This document shows, one piece after another, positions 49,050-57,916 of a stretch of 64,000 nucleotides of DNA (positions are counted from its first letter, which is position 1; each line of letters starts with the position of its first letter). The DNA comes from DASZIT01 sp052143315 (lineage in GTDB: Bacteria > Actinomycetota > Acidimicrobiia > Acidimicrobiales > RAAP-2): assembly GCA_052143315.1 (NCBI GenBank), contig JBKQTE010000057.1:1-64000 (forward strand), written 5' to 3'. Under the pieces are notes generated by a model. That model was not told where the DNA came from. It did not search any database and saw only the letters and a program-made list of their open reading frames with translations. The position numbers and the translations under genes are program-made.

Positions 49050-49546
49050 CCGGGCAGCTCGAGCCGGAGACGGCGCAGCGAGGCGTACTCGACGGTGCCC
49101 GGCACCGGCTGGCGGTGGCGGCGGCGGTGGCGGCGGTGGTGGTGGTGGCCGATCAACTGACCAAGTGGTGGGCGGTCGACCGGCTGTCCCACGGCTCCGT
49201 CCACGTGATCGGCACCTTCGACCTCGAGCTGGAGCGGAACACCGGGTCCGCCTTCAGCCTCTTCCTGGGCGACACCGCCATCCTGGCCGTGGTGGCCGTA
49301 GCGCTGGTCACCGGCCTGGTGGTGCTGGTGGTCCGCTCGCCCTCGGTGGGCCGGGCGGCGGTGCTCGGTCTCATCATCGGCGGCGCCCTCGGGAACCTCT
49401 CGGACCGCTTCTTCCGCGGCGACCACGGGGCGGTGGTGGACTTCGTCGCTCTCCACATCTGGCCCACCTTCAACCTGGCCGACTCGTGCATCGTGGTGGG
49501 GTGCGTCCTGCTGGCCGTCTCCTTCCTCCGGGTCGGCCCGCCGTGA
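49019..49546 (+). CDS. lspA: Lipoprotein signal peptidase
   Basis: Membrane aspartic peptidase removing signal peptides from prolipoproteins. The protein has 175 aa and four transmembrane helices. Conserved blocks: ADQLTKWWAVDRL, ELERNTGSAFSLF, GGALGNLSDRFF with VVDFV, and FNLADSCIVVG, supplying both catalytic Asp. GTG 49019 lies inside the preceding gene (31-bp overlap) and gives a cytoplasmic lead of about 30 residues; GTG 49010 is also possible. rluD overlaps its stop by 4 bp. Confidence 0.94.
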   Translation: MQERGTVATLTGQLEPETAQRGVLDGARHRLAVAAAVAAVVVVADQLTKWWAVDRLSHGSVHVIGTFDLELERNTGSAFSLFLGDTAILAVVAVALVTGLVVLVVRSPSVGRAAVLGLIIGGALGNLSDRFFRGDHGAVVDFVALHIWPTFNLADSCIVVGCVLLAVSFLRVGPP

Positions 49547-50487
49547 GCGAGCTGTCTGTGCACGTGCCCCCGTCCCTCGACGGCGTCCGGGTCGACCGGG
49601 CGGTCGCCCTCCTGGCCGACGTGTCCCGCTCGGTGGTGGACACCCTGGTGTCCGGGGGCCGGGTGCAGGTGGAGGGCGAGACGGTCAACGCCCGGAGTCG
49701 CCCGCTCCGCCAGGGCGAGCTGCTCACCGTCCAGCTCGATGACGAGCGGCCGGTGCCCCCACCCGGCCCCGACCCCTCGGTGGTGTTCGAGGTGGTCCAC
49801 GCCGACACCGAGGTGATCGTGGTGGACAAGCCGGCCGGTCTGGTCGTCCACCCGGGGGCCGGCCACCCCGACGGCACGCTGGTCAACGGGATCCTGGCCC
49901 GCTTCCCCGAGGTGGCGGCGCTCGCCGACGAGGACGGGGTCGACCCGGGCCGGCCGGGGATCGTCCACCGGCTCGACCGGGGCACCTCCGGTCTGCTGGT
50001 GGTGGCCCGGACCCCCGGGGCCTACCGGTCGCTGGTGAACCAGCTGGGCGCCCGGACGGTGTCCCGCCGCTACCGCGCCCTGGTCATCGGCGCCGTGGAG
50101 AGCGAGGTGGGCGTGGTGGACGCACCCGTCGGCCGGTCGCTGAGCTCGCCCACCCGGATGTCGGTGTCCCGTAAGGGGAAGGAGGCCCGGACCCGGTACC
50201 GGGTCGAGCGTCGCTTCGGCCAGCCGGTCCCGTCCACCCTGCTCGAGGCCTCGCTCGAGACCGGCCGCACCCACCAGATCCGGGTGCACCTGGCGGCCAT
50301 CGGCCACCCGGTGGTGGGCGACGAGGTCTACGGCAGGGGCCGGTGGCTGCCGGGCAGCACCCTGGACCGGCCGTTCCTCCACGCCTTCTCACTGGCCTTC
50401 GACCACCCCGGGACCGGGGAGCGCGTCGAGTGGACGTCACCGCTCCCGCCGGACCTGGCCGGCGAGCTGGCCCGTCTGTCGGGCTGA
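49543..50487 (+). CDS. rluD: RluD-type 23S rRNA pseudouridine synthase
   Basis: Isomerises uridines in helix 69-type sites of 23S rRNA. The protein has 314 aa. An N-terminal S4 domain (GVRVDRAVALLADVSRSVVDTLVSGGRVQVEG) leads to the catalytic domain with VVDKPAGLVVHPGAGH and the motif HRLDRGTSGLLV (catalytic Asp at about 145). RTHQIRVHL follows near the C-terminus. GTG 49543 overlaps lspA, the common lspA-rluD pair. Target uridines are assigned by family only. Confidence 0.93.
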   Translation: MSELSVHVPPSLDGVRVDRAVALLADVSRSVVDTLVSGGRVQVEGETVNARSRPLRQGELLTVQLDDERPVPPPGPDPSVVFEVVHADTEVIVVDKPAGLVVHPGAGHPDGTLVNGILARFPEVAALADEDGVDPGRPGIVHRLDRGTSGLLVVARTPGAYRSLVNQLGARTVSRRYRALVIGAVESEVGVVDAPVGRSLSSPTRMSVSRKGKEARTRYRVERRFGQPVPSTLLEASLETGRTHQIRVHLAAIGHPVVGDEVYGRGRWLPGSTLDRPFLHAFSLAFDHPGTGERVEWTSPLPPDLAGELARLSG

Positions 50488-50527
50488 GGGCAGGCCGGCG
50501 GCGTCAGCGGAGATCGGTACGGGCGCG

Positions 50528-51145
50528 TCAGGAAGGAGCCGTCGGCGTGCGCTCGATGGCGGCCTCGAACACGGCCACGATGTCCGAGCCGTAGAGGGCG
50601 GCGGCACCGTTGCCCAGCTGGACCACGGACATCAGCAGCGAGAGCATGATGGCCACGATGCCGTTGCCGATGGTGACCGGGTCGATGTCCGGCCGGACGG
50701 ATCCACTCAGCTGCTCGGCGCGGAGCCGTTCGGCGCACGCCTTGCGCAGTTCGGCCAGGGCGGGGATCTCCAGCACCCGATCGGTCACGTCCGGCTCGAG
50801 ACCGGCGAGCAGCCGACGAGCCAGCGGGTGACGTTCGAGGGCGCCGACAAGGGTGACGAGGAGGACCTGGCGCCAGTCGGGCACGCGGGGCTCGGCAATG
50901 GCGCTGGACAGGCCCTCGTGGATGACGGCCGCGGCGTCCTCGTCCACCGCTGCGAGGAACAGGGCCTCCTTGCTCGGGAAGTACGCGTAGGCGACGGTCC
51001 CGCCGACGGATGCGTCGCGGGCGATGTCGGCGACGGACGTCGACCGGAACCCCTCGCGGCCGAACCGGGCGATGGCGGCCTCGAGGATCGCCCGTCGCGT
51101 CTGCCCCCCTTTGGTGTGGACCGCCGTGCCGGGCTCCGTTGCCAT
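50528..51145 (-). CDS. TetR-family regulator of the oxidation set
   Basis: Repressor of 205 aa. HTH: TRRAILEAAIARFGREGFRSTSVADIARDASVGGTVAYAYFPSKEALF (about 16-63). The ligand domain has a helical pattern with EQLSGSVRPDIDPVTIGNG, like regulators of fatty-acid or ketone metabolism. It is divergent from the hydrolase/monooxygenase/SDR genes and shares a 93-bp control region with them, so it probably represses them. The ATG at 51145 is clear. Confidence 0.9.
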   Translation of the reverse strand: MATEPGTAVHTKGGQTRRAILEAAIARFGREGFRSTSVADIARDASVGGTVAYAYFPSKEALFLAAVDEDAAAVIHEGLSSAIAEPRVPDWRQVLLVTLVGALERHPLARRLLAGLEPDVTDRVLEIPALAELRKACAERLRAEQLSGSVRPDIDPVTIGNGIVAIMLSLLMSVVQLGNGAAALYGSDIVAVFEAAIERTPTAPS

Positions 51146-51165
51146 CGCCCGTTCAGGTTAGCAGA

Positions 51166-51192
51166 TTTGAGGACTTGAGGGAAAAGCTCAAA
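51166..51192. promoter_or_regulatory. Likely TetR operator between divergent genes
   Basis: TTTGAG (51166-51171) pairs with CTCAAA (51187-51192), and a second TTGAG (51175-51179) with the same CTCAA arm. The segment is AT-rich in an otherwise GC-rich region and lies between the divergent starts. Confidence 0.5.
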
Positions 51193-51238
51193 TACTCTAA
51201 GCTCCAGCGGGCACCTCGATCCCGGGAGAAGACGCACG

Positions 51239-52105
51239 ATGACCCAGGCCGGCAACGACCGCAGGATCCAGACTCGGCGCATCGCTCTCGAGGAGTCGTT
51301 CCAGGACGTCCCGAGGCACTTCGCCAAGGATGGCGACCTGCTGGTGAGCCACCTGACGGCGGCGTTGACCGCCGTGTTCCCCGACGGGGAGGACTTCTTC
51401 GTCCGCTCGGTGCGGCGGTTCCGCCATGAGATCGCCGACCCCGAGCTGAGGCGTCAGGTGGCCGGCTTCATCGGGCAGGAGGCGATGCACGGCCGGGAGC
51501 ACCGGGCGTTCAACGACCACCTCGACCGCCTCGGCTACCCGACGAAGCGGGTGGAGCGGTTCACCAAGTGGGGACTCACGCTGCGTGAGCGGGTGCTGTC
51601 GCCGAAGTCCAACCTGGCGGTCACCGCCGCTCTCGAGCACTTCACCGCCACCCTCGCCGAGCTGGTGCTGTCCAGCGAGGAGACCCGGAAGCTGTTCGGT
51701 CACCGGGCGGTCAGGGACCTGTTCGTATGGCACGCCCTGGAGGAGTCCGAGCACAAGGCCGTCGCCTTCGACGTCTACCAGGCGGTCGGGGGGAGCGAGC
51801 GGATGCGCGTGGTGACGATGAACGGCCTGCGCGTCGGCTTCGTCATCAGCTTGGCCGTGCAGATGACCATCTCCCTGCTGGGCGACCGGGCCACCTACCG
51901 GCCCGGGAACCTCCGTCGCAGTTGGCGCACCTTCCGTGGCTCCCCGGTGATGAGCAAGGAGATCTGGCTCCAGCTGCGTGACTACAACCGGCCCGACTTC
52001 CACCCGGACGACTCCGACACCACCGAGCTCGTCGAGCACTGGCGCAACGAGCTGTTCGGAGAGCACGGCACCCTCTCCGACCGACTCGTCACCTCGGCGT
52101 CCTGA
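51239..52105 (+). CDS. PF10118-type metal-dependent hydrolase
   Basis: Protein of 288 aa of the predicted metal-dependent hydrolase family often found beside Baeyer-Villiger monooxygenases. Conserved His/Glu sites are GQEAMHGREHRAFN (about 80-93), LEHFTATLAE (about 134-143) and WHALEESEHKAVAFDVY (about 164-180), which resemble a ferritin-like helical metal site. A hydrophobic helix (about 200-218) suggests membrane contact. Its TGA overlaps the monooxygenase ATG (TGATG). It may act on the ester product or be a di-iron oxidase; the family's activity is not established. Confidence 0.85.
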   Translation: MTQAGNDRRIQTRRIALEESFQDVPRHFAKDGDLLVSHLTAALTAVFPDGEDFFVRSVRRFRHEIADPELRRQVAGFIGQEAMHGREHRAFNDHLDRLGYPTKRVERFTKWGLTLRERVLSPKSNLAVTAALEHFTATLAELVLSSEETRKLFGHRAVRDLFVWHALEESEHKAVAFDVYQAVGGSERMRVVTMNGLRVGFVISLAVQMTISLLGDRATYRPGNLRRSWRTFRGSPVMSKEIWLQLRDYNRPDFHPDDSDTTELVEHWRNELFGEHGTLSDRLVTSAS

Positions 52106-53619
52106 TGGCCGAGGCGGCGATGACGACCGTGGAGCACCTCGATGTCCTGATCGTCGGGGCCGGCCTGTCCGGCATAGGCGCCGGCCACTACCTGCAGGCG
52201 GAGTGCCCGTGGGCCTCCTACGCCATCTTCGAGGCGCGCCAGGCCATCGGGGGAACATGGGACCTGTTCCGCTACCCCGGCATCCGGTCCGACTCCGACA
52301 TGTTCACCCTGGGCTACTCGTTCCGTCCGTGGGACGGCGACAAGTCCATCGCCGACGGCGACTCGATCCTGCAGTACATCAAGGACACCGCCACCGAGTC
52401 CGGCATCGACGGGCACATCCGGTTCGACCATCGGATCGTCCGGGCCGACTGGTCCACCGACGAGGCCCGCTGGCACGTCACCGCCGAGCGGACCGACACC
52501 GGCGAGCTGGTCGAGGTCACCTGCGGGTTCGTCTTCTCGTGCAGTGGCTACTACCGCTACGACCACGGCTACCTGCCCGACTTCGCCGGCATGGACCGCT
52601 TCGAGGGCACCATCGCCCACCCCCAGGCCTGGCCGGAGGAGCTCGACTACGCCGGCCAGCGGGTCGTGGTCATCGGCAGCGGCGCCACCGCCATCACCCT
52701 CGTCCCCGCCATGGCCGCCACCGCCGGGCACGTGACCATGCTGCAACGCTCACCGACCTACGTCGCCTCCCTGCCGGCCCGCGACCCCGTCGCCGACCTG
52801 GCCCGGCGTGTCCTGCCCCGGCGCATCTCCGGCCCGATGATCCGCTGGTACAAGGCCCTCACCACCCAGGCATCCTTTCAGCTGAGCAAGCGGCGGCCGG
52901 ACATGGTGAAGCGGCTCCTGCGTAGGCAGATCGAGCGGCAGCTGCCGGCCGGCTACGACATCGACACCCACTTCACGCCCCGGTACGACCCGTGGGACCA
53001 GCGGCTCTGCGTCGTCCCGGACGGTGACCTGTTCAAAGCCATCCGGGCCGGTACCGCGTCGGTGGTCACCGACCACATCGACACCTTCACCGAGCACGGC
53101 CTGCTGCTCGGCTCGGGCGTCGAGCTCGAGGCTGACGTCATCATCCCCGCCACCGGTCTCGAGCTCCTCTTCATCGGCGGCATCGAGCTCTCCGTCGACG
53201 GCCGGGCCGTCGACCCGGCGACCAAGCTGACCTACAAGGGCATGATGCTCGAGGGTGTGCCGAACCTCGCCGTCGCCATCGGGTACACCAACGCGTCGTG
53301 GACGCTGAAGTGCGATCTCACCTGCGCCTACGTCTGCCGCCTGCTCAACCACATGCACGCCGTGGGGAAGCGCCAGTGCACCCCGGTCAACCGGGACGCG
53401 TCGGTCACCCCGCAGCCGCTGCTCGGTCTCAGCTCCGGGTACGTGCTCCGTTCGGCCGATCGCTTCCCGAAACAGGGCTCCAGGTTCCCGTGGCTGGTCC
53501 ACCAGAGCTACCTGCGCGACTACCGGGCCCTGAAGCTGCGCGGGGTGGAGGACGACGCCATGGTATTTTCCAACCCGATCCCCACACCGGCCACCGTGGC
53601 CGTGGCCGGAAGGAGCTGA
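52105..53619 (+). CDS. FAD-dependent monooxygenase, Baeyer-Villiger type
   Basis: Flavin monooxygenase of 504 aa. The FAD fingerprint G18-A-G20-L-S-G23, the Baeyer-Villiger signature FxGxxxHxxxWP at F166-P177 (FEGTIAHPQAWP) and the NADPH site VIGSGATAITLVP are all present. Overall layout resembles mycobacterial EtaA and MymA, which oxidise ketones or lipid intermediates and activate some thioamide drugs. It is coupled to the upstream hydrolase; an SDR follows 5 bp later. Substrate is likely a long-chain or cyclic ketone, but this is inference. Confidence 0.92.
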   Translation: MAEAAMTTVEHLDVLIVGAGLSGIGAGHYLQAECPWASYAIFEARQAIGGTWDLFRYPGIRSDSDMFTLGYSFRPWDGDKSIADGDSILQYIKDTATESGIDGHIRFDHRIVRADWSTDEARWHVTAERTDTGELVEVTCGFVFSCSGYYRYDHGYLPDFAGMDRFEGTIAHPQAWPEELDYAGQRVVVIGSGATAITLVPAMAATAGHVTMLQRSPTYVASLPARDPVADLARRVLPRRISGPMIRWYKALTTQASFQLSKRRPDMVKRLLRRQIERQLPAGYDIDTHFTPRYDPWDQRLCVVPDGDLFKAIRAGTASVVTDHIDTFTEHGLLLGSGVELEADVIIPATGLELLFIGGIELSVDGRAVDPATKLTYKGMMLEGVPNLAVAIGYTNASWTLKCDLTCAYVCRLLNHMHAVGKRQCTPVNRDASVTPQPLLGLSSGYVLRSADRFPKQGSRFPWLVHQSYLRDYRALKLRGVEDDAMVFSNPIPTPATVAVAGRS

Positions 53620-53624
53620 CCACC

Positions 53625-54458
53625 ATGCAGAGCTTCGACGGCCGTGTTGCCGCCATCACCGGCGCGGCCTCCGGCATCGGCCGGGCCCTCGGCCGGGAGC
53701 TCGCCGGGCGCGGCGCCCACCTCGCCCTGTCCGACGTCGACGAGGTGGGCCTGGCCGAGACCGTGGCACTCTGCGAGGGCGCCGGGGTCAAGGTCACCGC
53801 TCAGCGCCTCGACGTGGCCGACCGCCAGGCGGTCTACGCCTGGGCCGACCAGGTGGTGGACGATCACGACAAGGTCAACCTGATCTTCAACAACGCCGGC
53901 GTCGCCCTCGGCGCCACCATCGAGGGCATGTCCTACGAGGACTTCGAGTGGCTGATGAGCATCAACTTCTGGGGCGTCGTCTACGGGACCAAGGCATTCC
54001 TGCCGCACTTGAAGGCGGCCGGCGAGGGCCACGTGGTCAACATCTCCAGCGTGTTCGGCCTGGTCAGCGTCCCCTCGCAGTCCGCCTACAACGCCGCCAA
54101 GTTCGGCGTCCGGGGCTTCACGGACGCCCTGCGCATGGAGCTGGAGATCGAGGGCTCCCCTGTCTCGTGCACCACGGTCCACCCGGGCGGCATCAAGACC
54201 AACATCGCCCGCAACGGCCGTGTCGACCCCAGCGTGGCCGACGCCGTCGGCGACCCCGATGCGGCCCATCGCCGGTTCGACAAGATGGCGCTCACCAGCC
54301 CGGAGAAGGCCGCCCGTCAGATTCTGGCCGCCGTCGAGCGCGATCGGCGCCGGGCACTGATCGGGATCGACGCCACGGTGATCGACCTCGTCTCACGGCT
54401 TCCCGCCGGGCTCTACCAGCGGTTGCTGGTCCGAGGGGCCAGGTCGCGCCGGTCATAG
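53625..54458 (+). CDS. Short-chain dehydrogenase/reductase
   Basis: Classical SDR of 277 aa. NAD(P)-binding TGAASGIG (residues 12-19), NNAG, catalytic Ser in VVNISSVFG (about 141), Y155-x3-K159 (SAYNAAK), and a hydrophobic C-terminal helix. It resembles SadH-type SDRs in mymA-like clusters. AAGGAG sits about 10 nt before ATG 53625, inside the monooxygenase end. It would supply a ketone from an alcohol to the monooxygenase, or reduce one. Confidence 0.92.
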   Translation: MQSFDGRVAAITGAASGIGRALGRELAGRGAHLALSDVDEVGLAETVALCEGAGVKVTAQRLDVADRQAVYAWADQVVDDHDKVNLIFNNAGVALGATIEGMSYEDFEWLMSINFWGVVYGTKAFLPHLKAAGEGHVVNISSVFGLVSVPSQSAYNAAKFGVRGFTDALRMELEIEGSPVSCTTVHPGGIKTNIARNGRVDPSVADAVGDPDAAHRRFDKMALTSPEKAARQILAAVERDRRRALIGIDATVIDLVSRLPAGLYQRLLVRGARSRRS

Positions 54459-54493
54459 CCGGCGCCCCTTCCGAGACGACGACGGCCGGTGGG

Positions 54494-55453
54494 TCAGGCG
54501 GCCTCGTGGGCGGCCTCGAGGTCCTGGCTGTCGGCCAGGATCTCCAGAGCCTCCGCCTCGGCCTGACGAACCTTCCGGACGCCGATGCCCAACCGTTCGG
54601 CGGTGGTCTGCAGTGACGCCGGGTCGGAGCCGTCGAAGCCGAACCGGTTGTGGATGACCTGGCGTTGCAGGTCGGTCAGCCGGTCCACGGCCTTGCGGAC
54701 CAGGCCCAGGGTGATGTCGGTGGCCACCTCTTCCTCGAAGTCGTTGGAGTCGGTGGACACCAGGTCGCCCAGGGTCGAGGTCGAGTCGGAGGTGGCCGGC
54801 TGGTCGAGACTGGCCACCACCCGGGCCACCCGGGTCAGGTCGGCGCGCATATCGGCGGTGGTGTTGGTGACGTCGTCGAGCTCCTCGTCGGTGGGCGGGC
54901 GCTGCAGCTGGTGGGTGAGCTCCCACGTGGCCGCCTCCACCTGCTGGTTCCGCTCGGCCACCTCCATGGGCAGCCGGATGGTCCGCCCATGCTGCTGCAC
55001 CGCCCGCTGGAGGGCCTGGCGGATCCACCAGGTGGCATAGGTGGAGAACCGGAAGCCGCGCTCCCAGTCGAACTTGTCCACCGCCCGCATCAGGCCGAAG
55101 GTCCCTTCCTGAATGAGGTCGGGGAGGTCGACGCCGCGGTCCTGGTAGCGGCGGGCCCAGTGGACCACCAGGCGCAGGTTGGCGGCCGCCATCTCGCGCC
55201 GGGCCGACTCGTCGCCGGCGGCCACCCGCTTGGCCAGCTCGGTCTGGGCCTCGTGGTCGGGGAGGGGGTGGTGGTCGAGGTCGCGCAGGAACAGGCCGAG
55301 GCTGTCGGCGTCGGCGCTGCGGCTCCGCCCGCCGGAGGCCGGGGCGGCCTTGGCCGGAGCGTCTCCATGGGTGCGGCCGGCTGCCGCGCCGGACGGCGTG
55401 GAGGTGCTGGCTTCGGTGCCGGTGGTCGCGCTACGGATGGTCATACCTGTCAT
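54494..55453 (-). CDS. Group 2 sigma-70 factor (SigB/HrdB-like)
   Basis: RNA polymerase sigma factor of 319 aa. After a 60-residue Ala/Ser/Gly tail come region 1.2 (DSLGLFLRDLDHHPLPDHEAQTELAKRV) and region 2 (NLRLVVHWARRYQDRGVDLPDLIQEGTFGLMRAVDKFDWERGFRFSTYATWWIRQALQRAV). Region 3 and region 4 (RLTDLQRQVIHNRFG...GIGVRKVRQAEAEAL) follow. Region 1.1 is absent, so it is a non-essential-type group 2 sigma. The start was taken as the ATG at 55453 (MTGMTIRS); ATG 55444 is 3 codons shorter and a longer frame to 55543 has no support. No anti-sigma gene is nearby. Confidence 0.93.
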   Translation of the reverse strand: MTGMTIRSATTGTEASTSTPSGAAAGRTHGDAPAKAAPASGGRSRSADADSLGLFLRDLDHHPLPDHEAQTELAKRVAAGDESARREMAAANLRLVVHWARRYQDRGVDLPDLIQEGTFGLMRAVDKFDWERGFRFSTYATWWIRQALQRAVQQHGRTIRLPMEVAERNQQVEAATWELTHQLQRPPTDEELDDVTNTTADMRADLTRVARVVASLDQPATSDSTSTLGDLVSTDSNDFEEEVATDITLGLVRKAVDRLTDLQRQVIHNRFGFDGSDPASLQTTAERLGIGVRKVRQAEAEALEILADSQDLEAAHEAA

Positions 55454-55604
55454 CACCCCTCTGGTCTGGGTTGCAGTACTCACAACGCCTGGGGGGACGT
55501 GGGCATTCCTGGACCGACCATCTCCCCGGCGGAATCGCCCCACCGCCTCCCCACCCCCGTCGGGCCGGCTTGCAACCCGGTTCCCGACCTGGTCGGCTCA
55601 GACC

Positions 55605-56180
55605 ATGGATTCCCAGCGCAACCGGTGTGTGGCGGTACGTCACGGCGAGACCGAGTGGAGCCTCGCCAGGCGCCACACCGGCAGGACCGACCTGCCCCTG
55701 CTCGCCGAGGGGGTGGTCCAGGCCGAGGCGCTCCGCCCGCAGCTGGCCCGGTACTCCTTCTCCGCCGTCCTGTGCAGCCCGCGGCTCCGGGCCCGGGAAA
55801 CCTGCCGTCTGGCCGGACTGGACGACGGGGCGGTGGTCGAACCGGACCTGGTCGAGTGGGACTACGGCCACTTCGAGGGGCTGACCACCGACGAGATCCG
55901 GGAGGAGTGGCCCGGGTGGGACCTGTTCCGGGACGGGGCGCCCGGCGGCGAGCAGGTGGCCGAGGTGGCCGCCCGGGCCGACCGGGTCATCGCCCGGGTG
56001 CGCTCCTTCGACGGTGACGTGGCCTGCGTGGCCCACGGGCACCTGTTGCGGGTCCTGGCCGTCCGGTGGGTGGGCCTCGACCCGACCCACGCCCGCAACC
56101 TGCTGCTCGACCCGGCGTCGCTCGGCGTGCTGGGCTGGGAGCGGGACCAGCCGGTGGTGGAGAGGTGGAACCTCAGCTGA
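55605..56180 (+). CDS. Histidine phosphatase / phosphoglycerate-mutase family
   Basis: 191-aa phosphatase-fold protein. The catalytic RHGETEW motif is at about residues 11-17, the second His lies in VAHGHLLRVLA (about 141-151), and the acid is in EWDYGHFEG. Too short and without the mutase insertion, so it is likelier a phosphatase than a glycolytic mutase. ATG 55605 is the first good start. Its 3' end overlaps the convergent membrane-protein gene by 8 bp. Confidence 0.88.
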   Translation: MDSQRNRCVAVRHGETEWSLARRHTGRTDLPLLAEGVVQAEALRPQLARYSFSAVLCSPRLRARETCRLAGLDDGAVVEPDLVEWDYGHFEGLTTDEIREEWPGWDLFRDGAPGGEQVAEVAARADRVIARVRSFDGDVACVAHGHLLRVLAVRWVGLDPTHARNLLLDPASLGVLGWERDQPVVERWNLS

Positions 56181-57360
56181 CCTCGGGCCCGTCCCCGGCG
56201 GTCGCCGCCGGGCCGTCGGACCGGGGAGCGGCGTCGCGGCGAGATGTCAGGATGCCGGTCGCCTGGCCGCCCCCGGGCTGGCGGTCGACCGGGCGGAGGG
56301 GGGCGAGGGACTCGCCCCGGAAGAGACGCCGAGGCCCCGTCCACCGGGCCGGCGGGGCGTCGAGGGCCAGGGCCAGGCCGTAGGCCACGCTCTCGTAGTT
56401 GACACGCCACCCCCGGAAGTGGGCCCAGGCGTCGTCCTTGGGTCGGGTCATCACGTAGCCGATCTCGGCCAGGCGGTCGTAGGCGGCGTCGAACTCCTGG
56501 CGCGGCAGCTCGATCGGGTCGTCCGGGTCGGGGTCGGGGTCGAAGGGGATGTGGGTGACCTGGGCGACGTCACGCAGGCAGGTGAAGCCCATCCGGACGC
56601 ACATCCGCGCCTCGATGGGGGCGCCCTCGGGGTCGACGGCCAGGGCGATGGCGGCGGCGTCCATCACCGCTACCAGGCTCACCACCCACGAGTTGGCGGC
56701 CCGAGGCGAACGCAGGTAGAGCAGCGACGAGTAGCTGGTGTGGCTCTCGGCCACGTCGGCCGCCCATCGCTCCCAGTCGGAGAAGAGGGCGGGCAGGTTC
56801 CCGATCAGCCCCACCAGCTGGTGACGGATGAGGATCTCCGGGCCCCAGGCCGGGGCACCGGCGCGGCTCTCGAGGAGGGTCACGAACGTCTCGCGTCGGT
56901 TGTAGGCGCTGTAGATGGCCGGGAGGTAGGCGATCTGGAGCGCCACCAGGACCATGCCGGTGCCCGCCGCCACGAAGTCGACCACCTCGCTGCCTCCGGT
57001 GGGGCCACGCACGAAGCCGAGCGTGAAGACCGACGAGCCGGCCTCGGTGAAGGCCTGGTGGACACCGCCGCCGGCGATCCCCCAATCGACGAAGGCGAAC
57101 CCGATGACGGCCACGGCCAGCCAGGTGATCAGCAGGACGACGAGGGCCACCGGCTCGCTGAGCACCAGGATGTGGTCCTTGGTGGTGAAGGACCGGGCCA
57201 GACGGGCGGCCTTGCGGAAGCCGAGCCGGACCACCCGCAAGGACAGGGTGGCCAGCCCCACGCCCGCCCGCGGCACGATCAGCACGCGGATGACCCCGGC
57301 GGCGTCGACCAACAGGACGACGATGCCGACCACCACCGCGCCGGCTCGCAGGGCGGTCAC
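56173..57360 (-). CDS. Membrane protein resembling a two-helix ion channel
   Basis: Protein of 395 aa with an N-terminal helix (about 5-30) and three more hydrophobic helices (about 68-92, 128-150). Between them the loop TEAGSSVFTLGFVRG resembles the pore loop and filter of potassium-channel-like proteins (TLGF in place of TVGYGD). The cytoplasmic C-terminal about 230 residues are soluble and helical, without a known ligand domain. Family unknown to me beyond the pore-like loop. It overlaps the mutase-family gene at the 3' end and lies 34 bp from an Rrf2 gene in the same direction. Confidence 0.65.
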   Translation of the reverse strand: MTALRAGAVVVGIVVLLVDAAGVIRVLIVPRAGVGLATLSLRVVRLGFRKAARLARSFTTKDHILVLSEPVALVVLLITWLAVAVIGFAFVDWGIAGGGVHQAFTEAGSSVFTLGFVRGPTGGSEVVDFVAAGTGMVLVALQIAYLPAIYSAYNRRETFVTLLESRAGAPAWGPEILIRHQLVGLIGNLPALFSDWERWAADVAESHTSYSSLLYLRSPRAANSWVVSLVAVMDAAAIALAVDPEGAPIEARMCVRMGFTCLRDVAQVTHIPFDPDPDPDDPIELPRQEFDAAYDRLAEIGYVMTRPKDDAWAHFRGWRVNYESVAYGLALALDAPPARWTGPRRLFRGESLAPLRPVDRQPGGGQATGILTSRRDAAPRSDGPAATAGDGPEVS

Positions 57361-57394
57361 CGGTGAACGGACCTGGTGACCGTCGGGGCAGGGA

Positions 57395-57841
57395 TCAGCC
57401 GGCGGTCGGCAGGGCCGCCGCCCGGCCCTGGGCCCGCGCCACCATGTCGGCCAGCCTGAAGGAGTCCAAGTGGGTCCGCATGTGCTCGCCGACGTCGGCC
57501 CAGACGTCCAGCAGGACGCACTGGCCCTCGTGGTCGCAGGCCCCGTTCTCGTGGGGGAGGCCGAAGTCGCCGGCCACGATCGGGCCGTCGACGGCGCTGA
57601 CGATCTGGGACAGGGTGATGTCCGCCGGGTCGCGGGCCAGGACGTACCCGCCGCCGACCCCCCGCTTGGATCGGACCAGGCCGGCTCCCTTCAGGGCCAG
57701 CAGGATCTGCTCCAGGTAGGGCTGGGGAAGCCCTGTCCTCTCGGCGATGTCACGGACCGCGGTCGGGGTGTCGGCGTCAGCGTGCAACGCCAGCGACAGC
57801 AGCGCACGGCTGGCGTAGTCGCCTCGGGTCGAAACCTTCAC
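57395..57841 (-). CDS. Rrf2-family transcriptional regulator
   Basis: Winged-HTH regulator of 148 aa. MKVSTRGDYASRALLSLALH and LPQPYLEQILLALKGAGLVRSKRGVGGGYVLA are the family HTH and wing. The sensing loop has C102-x5-C108, but the third cysteine of IscR/NsrR (six residues on) is W114. It may bind a cluster with another ligand, sense thiol state, or be CymR-like and controlled by a partner. No cysteine or Fe-S genes are adjacent. ATG at 57841. Confidence 0.9.
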   Translation of the reverse strand: MKVSTRGDYASRALLSLALHADADTPTAVRDIAERTGLPQPYLEQILLALKGAGLVRSKRGVGGGYVLARDPADITLSQIVSAVDGPIVAGDFGLPHENGACDHEGQCVLLDVWADVGEHMRTHLDSFRLADMVARAQGRAAALPTAG

Positions 57842-57916
57842 GGTGTCATGCTATTGCCTGGGGTGGACCGAAACATCGGGTGGCCGGGATGTCGGTGGTG
57901 CCGGTGGGACGGGGGA

